DNA from: Planctomycetota bacterium
GTDB lineage: Bacteria; Planctomycetota; Planctomycetia; Pirellulales; Pirellulaceae
Length of the DNA: 64,000 bases
Assembly (NCBI GenBank): GCA_016872725.1
Contig: VGZC01000020.1
Location: 1-64,000 of the forward strand
Direction: 5' to 3'
Below, in pieces: positions 59,181 through 64,000 of the stretch (positions are counted from its first letter, which is position 1; every line of letters begins with the position of its first letter). The position numbers were made by a program, and so were the translations under genes. Below the pieces are notes generated by a model. It worked only from the letters and a program-made list of their open reading frames with translations. It was not told the DNA's origin and did no database searches.

Positions 59181-61160
59181 TCATTCGGTGGGCAACGGGG
59201 CGGCATCGCGCCGGAGCCATCCCGCGATCAACTCGATTTCGCGGAGCGTGAGCAGGTTCGCCTTGCCGTCGCCGGATTCGGGAGCGAACGCGGGCATCCG
59301 GTCGTTGCGGCCATCGTAGAGCGATTCGTGTTCGGGGTTCGAGATCATCCGGACCAGCCATTCGACCGTACCGTATCCTGTCAGTCTGGGTCCGTCGTCG
59401 ATGCCGTCGTCTCCCCATTCATGGCAATCGGCGCATCCGATCTCCGAAAAGGACGCTCGGCCACGTTCGATCGCGCCCGATTGCCGCGCCTCGCGGTCGG
59501 CGTCCGCCTGGTACGCCAGACCCGCCTCGGCGGACAGACCGACGATGACGTCCTTGAGTTTCCCTTGCTGTTCGTCGTCGAACGCGGCAACCGTGTCCCG
59601 AACGAATTCGACCATGCCGCCCGACGGATACGCGCCGTCGGTATCCTCGCGTCCTTGGGCGGAGTCGCCGAAGTAGTGCGGCCCGACGATGCGTTCGGGT
59701 TCGAGCAGACCTTCGAGCCAGGCGCGCGACGCGAAGCGATATAGGTTGGGAGCGCCCGCGGGTTCGTTGCCTACCGCGCCTTCCTTGCCTTCCGCCGGTT
59801 CGGGGCCCGCGATGCCGCGGCCCTCCGCGTCGACATGGCTGTGGCACGACGCGCATTTGGCCCGGAACAGGCGCGGTCCCCGCAGTTCGGGATCGTCGTC
59901 GATGAGCGTTCGGACGCCGGTCGTCGGAATGCCGTGGTAAGCGACCAGTTCCCGCAGCCGCGCGTACTCGCGGCGCCCGTCATCGACGGCCGCCAGATAA
60001 TCGCGCGACGCGCGGAATCGATCGTTGTAGCGCGCGCGGCCGTCCGCGTCGGCTTGGAACCGCTCGGGACGATACGCGGTCCACTCGGCCCGATAGTCAT
60101 CGAAAAACGCCTGCCCGGTGAGGAACAGGGCGCCGGCGAGCCCCACCGCGAGCGTTCCGAGATTGACGGCGTGCCCGACGCGCGATCGGCCGATCCACGG
60201 CATCAGGAACAGATAGGCCACGGCGAGCGCCGGAAGGACGATCGCGCCCAGGAACTCGTTCGCCTCGAACTTCTTGAGAAACTGGAACAGGAAGAGGAAA
60301 TACCACTCCGGGCGCGCCGCCCGGTAGTCCTCGACCGGATTCGCGGGCGGGCCCAGATCGGCTCCGAGATGGGGCCCGTCGAGCTTGCCGGCGACGAGTC
60401 CGCCCACGTCGAACCGGATGACCAGGAGCAGGACGACGACGAGCAGCGCGAGGCACGCGACCGCGTCGAAGAAAACCTGCCTCGGCCAGAAGTACTCGTC
60501 GGCTCGACCGCGGGGCGGAGGCGCCGTGACGCCGTGGCGCCGGAACAGGGCGAGGTGCAGGGCCAGCACGGCGACGAGCGCGGAGGGCAACAGACCCGCG
60601 TGCACGGCGAAGAACCGCGTCAGCGTCGCGTGCCCGTATTCGCTCCCGCCCACCACCAGTTTCCGCGCCGCGTCGCCGCCCGGCGCCAGCCCCATCAGGT
60701 TCGTCGCCACTCGCGTCGCCCAAAACCCTTTTTGGTCCCAAGGCAGGAGATAACCGGTGAGCGACAGGCCGAGCGTGATGAGCATCAGGACGAGGCCGGT
60801 CCAGAAATTGAATTCGCGCGGCGCGCGGTACGCTCCCGCGATCACGACCTGCGCGAAATGGATCGGAAGCAGGGCGACCATCGCCTGAGCCATGAAGTGG
60901 TGGACGCCCCGCAACAGCCAGCCGCCCGTCAGTTCGTTCTGGATCCAATAGACGCTTTCGTACGCGTTCTGGCTGCCCGGACTGTAGTTCATCCAGAGGA
61001 ACAAGCCGGTGACCGCCTGGGTCGCGAACGCGAAGACGAGCATGCTGCCCGTGACATAACGGCCTCGCGCACCGCCTGGGATCGGTTCGTAGAGCGCCGC
61101 GCGGAGGCACGATGCGCATCCCGTGCGGTCGTCGAGCCAGCGGAGCATGGAAGCGATCAT
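59181..61160 (-). CDS. Cytochrome b fused to di-heme cytochrome c (bc1-type complex)
   Basis: A 659-residue quinol oxidase subunit. The cytochrome b part (about 1-400) has heme-ligand His pairs in Val-His-His-Phe-Met-Ala-Gln and Leu-Leu-Pro-Ile-His-Phe, and in Phe-Phe-Ala-Val-His-Ala-Gly-Leu-Leu and Leu-Ala-Leu-His-Leu-Ala-Leu. The quinol-site loop Pro-Glu-Trp-Tyr-Phe-Leu-Phe-Leu is present. The C-terminal part (about 470-659) carries two c-type heme sites, Cys-Ala-Ser-Cys-His near 500 and Cys-Ala-Asp-Cys-His near 607. It is coupled by a four-base overlap to the Rieske gene. Together they form an alternative bc1 complex in which the usual cytochrome c1 is replaced by the fused domain. Confidence 0.92.
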   Translation of the reverse strand: MIASMLRWLDDRTGCASCLRAALYEPIPGGARGRYVTGSMLVFAFATQAVTGLFLWMNYSPGSQNAYESVYWIQNELTGGWLLRGVHHFMAQAMVALLPIHFAQVVIAGAYRAPREFNFWTGLVLMLITLGLSLTGYLLPWDQKGFWATRVATNLMGLAPGGDAARKLVVGGSEYGHATLTRFFAVHAGLLPSALVAVLALHLALFRRHGVTAPPPRGRADEYFWPRQVFFDAVACLALLVVVLLLVIRFDVGGLVAGKLDGPHLGADLGPPANPVEDYRAARPEWYFLFLFQFLKKFEANEFLGAIVLPALAVAYLFLMPWIGRSRVGHAVNLGTLAVGLAGALFLTGQAFFDDYRAEWTAYRPERFQADADGRARYNDRFRASRDYLAAVDDGRREYARLRELVAYHGIPTTGVRTLIDDDPELRGPRLFRAKCASCHSHVDAEGRGIAGPEPAEGKEGAVGNEPAGAPNLYRFASRAWLEGLLEPERIVGPHYFGDSAQGREDTDGAYPSGGMVEFVRDTVAAFDDEQQGKLKDVIVGLSAEAGLAYQADADREARQSGAIERGRASFSEIGCADCHEWGDDGIDDGPRLTGYGTVEWLVRMISNPEHESLYDGRNDRMPAFAPESGDGKANLLTLREIELIAGWLRRDAAPLPTE

Positions 61161-61756
61161 GACTTCGCGTCCTTCGCGGGACGACCGGCTTGGAAATCGA
61201 CGTATTCGATCCAGATCTCGCCGTCGACGATCTTGTGGTTCAGCACGTCCATGTCGCGCGGCGCGGGGTTCGTCATGCCGGGCCGAGCGACCCGCCGTCC
61301 GTCGACGTCGAACGCGCTGTTGTGGCACGGGCAATGGAACGCGTCGCCGCCGTCGGTCCGGACGGCGGAAATCGAGCAACCGGCGTGCGGGCACGTCGTG
61401 TGGAACGCGATCACGTCGTCATCGGAGACGCGGCGGAGAAAAACGGCGCCGATCGGCCGGTCGGGCGTATAGTTCCAAGCGTCGCGGCGATCGGCGATCA
61501 CCGCGAATCGGCTCGGCGATCCGTCCTCGGGAACGGCGTTCCACGCCGCGACCCGCACGTAGCCCTCCCCGACCGCTCCCGCGCGCCGATAGCGGCCCGG
61601 ACGGCCCGGCTTCCGCAATAGAGGGTCGAGGAACACGACCAACCCGGCGGCCCATCCCGGCAACGATGCGCACGCGCCGACGAGTCCCGCGCCGAGGCTC
61701 CAAAGAAAATCGCGACGCGGTTCCCGGTCGATCGGGGCTCGAGCAGGTTCGCGCAT
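61157..61756 (-). CDS. Rieske iron-sulfur subunit of the bc1-type complex
   Basis: A 199-residue protein with a twin-Arg/hydrophobic N-terminus (Arg-Arg-Asp-Phe-Leu-Trp-Ser-Leu-Gly-Ala-Gly-Leu) suited to Tat export and membrane anchoring. The Rieske cluster motifs are Cys-Pro-His-Ala-Gly-Cys near 120 and Cys-Pro-Cys-His-Asn-Ser near 139. ATG 61756 has GGGAAGGAA upstream; longer starts add an unconserved tail. It immediately precedes and overlaps the cytochrome b/c gene (ATGA 61160-61157). The 2Fe-2S protein accepts electrons from quinol and passes them to the c-hemes. Confidence 0.93.
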   Translation of the reverse strand: MREPARAPIDREPRRDFLWSLGAGLVGACASLPGWAAGLVVFLDPLLRKPGRPGRYRRAGAVGEGYVRVAAWNAVPEDGSPSRFAVIADRRDAWNYTPDRPIGAVFLRRVSDDDVIAFHTTCPHAGCSISAVRTDGGDAFHCPCHNSAFDVDGRRVARPGMTNPAPRDMDVLNHKIVDGEIWIEYVDFQAGRPAKDAKS

Positions 61757-61880
61757 GCGGTTCCTTCCCGCGTTCCCAAGGAAAACGAAGCCGTTCGGCG
61801 AAGAGGGCGACTCGAGTGACGAACGCGATGATCGACTCGAATCGGGTGGGATGGCGGGGACCTGTTCCCGCGCGGGCCGA

Positions 61881-62864
61881 TTATCGCATCCCCTCGCGCA
61901 CGGCGTCAAGGACGCGGCGCCGCGCGTCGTCGAGGGGTCCGTCGACGGTCGCGCCGGCCGCCGCGCGGTGCCCGCCGCCTCCGAACATCGAGGCGACTCG
62001 GTTGCAGTCGAGCGCGCCGCGACTGCGGAAGCTCACCTTGAACCGGCCGTCCGGCAACTCGACGAGAATCACGGCGACCCGCGTACCGAGCACGCCGAGC
62101 GCCGCGTTGACGAGGTCCTCCGTGTCGCTCGGCAGCGAACCCGTCTCCTGAAAATCGGTGCGAACCACGAAGGTGTGCGCCAGCTCGCCTCCCTCCTCGA
62201 TCGCGATGCGCGCGAGCACGCGGCCGCGCAGCAACATGCGGCCGTGCGTATCCTGTTCGTAGAGCGCGTTGTAGATCTCGTTCGGCCGCGCGCCGGCTCG
62301 AACCAGGTCGGCCGCGCACGCGAACGTCGCCGGGGACGTCGACGGGAATCGGAACCAGCCGGTGTCGGTCGCGACGGCCGCGAAGAGCGGCATGGCGATC
62401 GCCGCGTCGATCGGAACGTTCAGCGCGCGGGCCGCGTCGTAGACGAGCCGACCCGTCGCCTCCGCTCCGGTGTCCTTGAACAGCTCGGCGCCCAAATCGT
62501 CCTCGCCCACGTGATGGTCGACCACGAGTTTCCGAATCGACAGGTTCCTTACGATGTCGGCCATCGCGCCGAGCTGTGCCCAGGCGCTCGTGTCGAGGAT
62601 GATGAGGACCTCGCGATCGGCGAGCGATTCGGGGCTCGCATCGTGATGGATCGCGCGGATCCGCCGCTCGGGATCGATGAACGCCAGGTTCGGGGGAGTC
62701 GACTGCGGATTGACGATCCGGACGTCCTTGCCGAGCGATTCGAGGAGGCCGGCCATTCCCAGTTCGCTTCCGAGCGCGTCGCAATCGGGCCGATGGTGGC
62801 AGGTCAGCACAAACCGCGAATAGCCGGAAACCAAGTCACCGAACGCCGTCCAAGAGATGCCCAT
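61881..62864 (-). CDS. nrnA: DHH-family phosphoesterase, NrnA-type (oligoribonuclease / pAp phosphatase)
   Basis: A 327-residue protein with the DHH domain (Cys-His-His-Arg-Pro-Asp-Cys-Asp-Ala-Leu-Gly-Ser near 22-33, Asp-Thr-Ser near 92, Val-Val-Asp-His-His-Val-Gly near 115) and C-terminal DHHA1 domain (Gly-Gly-Gly-Gly-His-Arg-Ala-Ala-Ala-Gly near 295). NrnA degrades 2-5 nt RNA and dephosphorylates pAp. Typical length. ATG 62864 is used; the ribosome-binding site is weak. In many bacteria nrnA lies near truB/ribF, and here it is directly downstream of ribF on the same strand. Confidence 0.92.
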   Translation of the reverse strand: MGISWTAFGDLVSGYSRFVLTCHHRPDCDALGSELGMAGLLESLGKDVRIVNPQSTPPNLAFIDPERRIRAIHHDASPESLADREVLIILDTSAWAQLGAMADIVRNLSIRKLVVDHHVGEDDLGAELFKDTGAEATGRLVYDAARALNVPIDAAIAMPLFAAVATDTGWFRFPSTSPATFACAADLVRAGARPNEIYNALYEQDTHGRMLLRGRVLARIAIEEGGELAHTFVVRTDFQETGSLPSDTEDLVNAALGVLGTRVAVILVELPDGRFKVSFRSRGALDCNRVASMFGGGGHRAAAGATVDGPLDDARRRVLDAVREGMR

Positions 62865-62991
62865 GATGTCCGAATTCCGATTCCTGTTTTCTCGATTGGC
62901 CGGTTCCCGCGATCGGGCCGAAACGACGCCGCGCCGCGCGCCGGCGGCCCCAAAATCCGGAATGCCGGCAAACCCGGCACGCGCGCCCCGG

Positions 62992-63954
62992 TCAGTCGCT
63001 GGCTGAATCATAGCCCAGATCGGCGTGGACCGCCTCGGCCCGTTCGATATCGCGGGCCAATTGCGCGCGGAGCTCGACGGCCGACGGGAATGGACGGATA
63101 TCGCGGATCCGTTGCAGGAATTCGAGCTCGACGAGCTCGCCGTAGAGCGACCCTTCGAATCCGATGAGGTGGGCTTCGACGCGGGGCAGCGCCTCGCCGA
63201 ACGTGGGGCTGGGACCGATATGGATCGCCGCGGGGCCGTTCCTTCCGCTCCAAATGGCACGGCCCGCATAGACGCCATGCGAGGGAAGGAGCGTGTCGAT
63301 CCCCGCGAGATTCGCGGTCGGGAAACCGATCAGGCGTCCCCGCTGGGCGCCGTGGGTCACCATGCCGCGAATCCGATACGGTTGGGTGAGCATGCGGGCG
63401 GCCGTTTGGACGTCTCCCGCGCGAATCAAGTGGCGGATCCGGCTGCTCGACACGGGCTCGTCCCCGTCGCGTCGCGGGGCGACCGTTTCCAGACGGACAC
63501 GGGCCGCGCGGCAGAGGCGTTCGAGCATCGTCCTATCGCCCGCTCGGCCGCGCCCGAATCGGAAATCGACGCCCTCGACGATCGCCCGGGCGCCGAGCGC
63601 GGCGACGACGATCCGTTCGAAGAACGATTCGGGTTCGAGCGCGAGCAGTTCGACGTCGGTCGGATAAGCGATTACCGCGTCCACCCCTTCGCGCGCGAGG
63701 AGTTCGGCCTTGCGCTCGGTCCAGGTCAGCGGCGGGGGCGCTTCGCCGGGTCGGAGGAGCCGCACGGGATGGGGATCGAACGTGAACACGACGGCGTGCC
63801 CGCCGCATTCCCGGGCGAGCTCGACGAGCCGCCGCAGGATGACCACATGGCCGAGATGCACGCCATCGAAATTGCCGATCGTAACCGCGCCTCCCCGGAT
63901 GGTCCGCGGCGCGTCGGCTTCGCGGAGACTCCGCAGCAACATCATCGTTCGCAT
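62992..63954 (-). CDS. ribF: Bifunctional riboflavin kinase / FAD synthetase
   Basis: RibF makes FMN from riboflavin and FAD from FMN. The 320-residue protein has the FAD-synthetase nucleotidyl-transferase site Gly-Asn-Phe-Asp-Gly-Val-His-Leu-Gly-His near 27-36 and Ser-Ser-Ser-Arg-Ile-Arg near 170. The riboflavin-kinase domain starts Gly-Phe-Pro-Thr-Ala-Asn-Leu near 217, with Gly-Val-Tyr-Ala-Gly near 234. The full length fits the family. Gene order ribF-nrnA resembles the common truB-ribF-nrnA neighbourhood; truB and rpsO would be expected upstream, beyond the right edge. Confidence 0.95.
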   Translation of the reverse strand: MRTMMLLRSLREADAPRTIRGGAVTIGNFDGVHLGHVVILRRLVELARECGGHAVVFTFDPHPVRLLRPGEAPPPLTWTERKAELLAREGVDAVIAYPTDVELLALEPESFFERIVVAALGARAIVEGVDFRFGRGRAGDRTMLERLCRAARVRLETVAPRRDGDEPVSSSRIRHLIRAGDVQTAARMLTQPYRIRGMVTHGAQRGRLIGFPTANLAGIDTLLPSHGVYAGRAIWSGRNGPAAIHIGPSPTFGEALPRVEAHLIGFEGSLYGELVELEFLQRIRDIRPFPSAVELRAQLARDIERAEAVHADLGYDSASD

Positions 63955-64000
63955 TCCATGAAGGCGCGAGGCAGGTATCGCGGGAGATCGGACGCGATCA

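Overview
The window is a high-GC (visibly about two-thirds G+C), gene-dense bacterial chromosome segment. Several traits point to a Planctomycetota bacterium. These are secreted sulfatases (one fused to TPR repeats), a PilM/N/O/P/Q plus pseudopilin cluster, paired DUF697-type GTPases, a cytochrome b fused to cytochrome c, a xylose isomerase and uronate-catabolism genes. Dispersed 'CCACGGAAAAACACGG'-type intergenic elements carrying four-helix-bundle and GxxExxR reading frames fit the same picture. The phylum assignment is inference from gene content. No rRNA, tRNA or CRISPR array was recognised.

Layout. 1-1.1 kb: the end of a repeat-tailed protein, a terminator, and an ~870-bp cassette bounded by 30-bp inverted repeats (27/30 matched). 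The cassette holds an intact four-helix-bundle gene and a truncated GxxExxR gene, and its right end supplies the last codons of uvrB. 1.1-4.8 kb: uvrB and comEA (minus), nadC (plus). 4.9-22 kb: a nearly continuous plus-strand type IV pilus / type II secretion-like block: four pseudopilin-type genes (one with a permuted LamG-like region), pilM, pilN, pilO, pilP, a secretin, a TPR lipoprotein, a histidine kinase-response regulator-STAS trio, pilB and pilC. Just beyond lie rpsU, comEC and pyk on the minus strand. With comEA and comEC flanking it, the block looks like a DNA-uptake (competence) locus, although it may also serve secretion.

26.6-32 kb: a DUF6174-like protein, a frameshifted SDR gene, a sulfatase, xylA and a soluble histidine kinase. 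32-38.9 kb is an accessory region. It holds a low-GC orphan gene, a degraded tyrosine recombinase, a decayed DUF433/DUF5615 toxin-antitoxin pair and a palindromic repeat. It also holds a peptide-export operon (GG-leader precursor, peptidase-domain ABC transporter, HlyD-type fusion protein) and a second, rearranged copy of the four-helix-bundle/GxxExxR element. The transporter's C39 domain has Arg where the catalytic Cys should be, which makes this operon the most interesting part of the window.

38.9-44.5 kb: a carbohydrate-use cluster on the minus strand (2-keto-3-deoxygluconate kinase, mannonate-type oxidoreductase, SGNH esterase with LamG, TPR-sulfatase fusion), consistent with degradation of uronate-containing sulfated glycans. 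45-53 kb: csrA, an outer-membrane-type barrel protein, an aminotransferase, an S46 dipeptidyl peptidase, threonine dehydrogenase, a metallophosphoesterase and a lipid kinase. 53-59 kb: a translationally coupled pair of membrane-associated GTPases, a small secreted helical protein and an ABC-2 type permease. 59-64 kb: a cytochrome b/c fusion with its Rieske partner, an NrnA-type DHH phosphoesterase and ribF.
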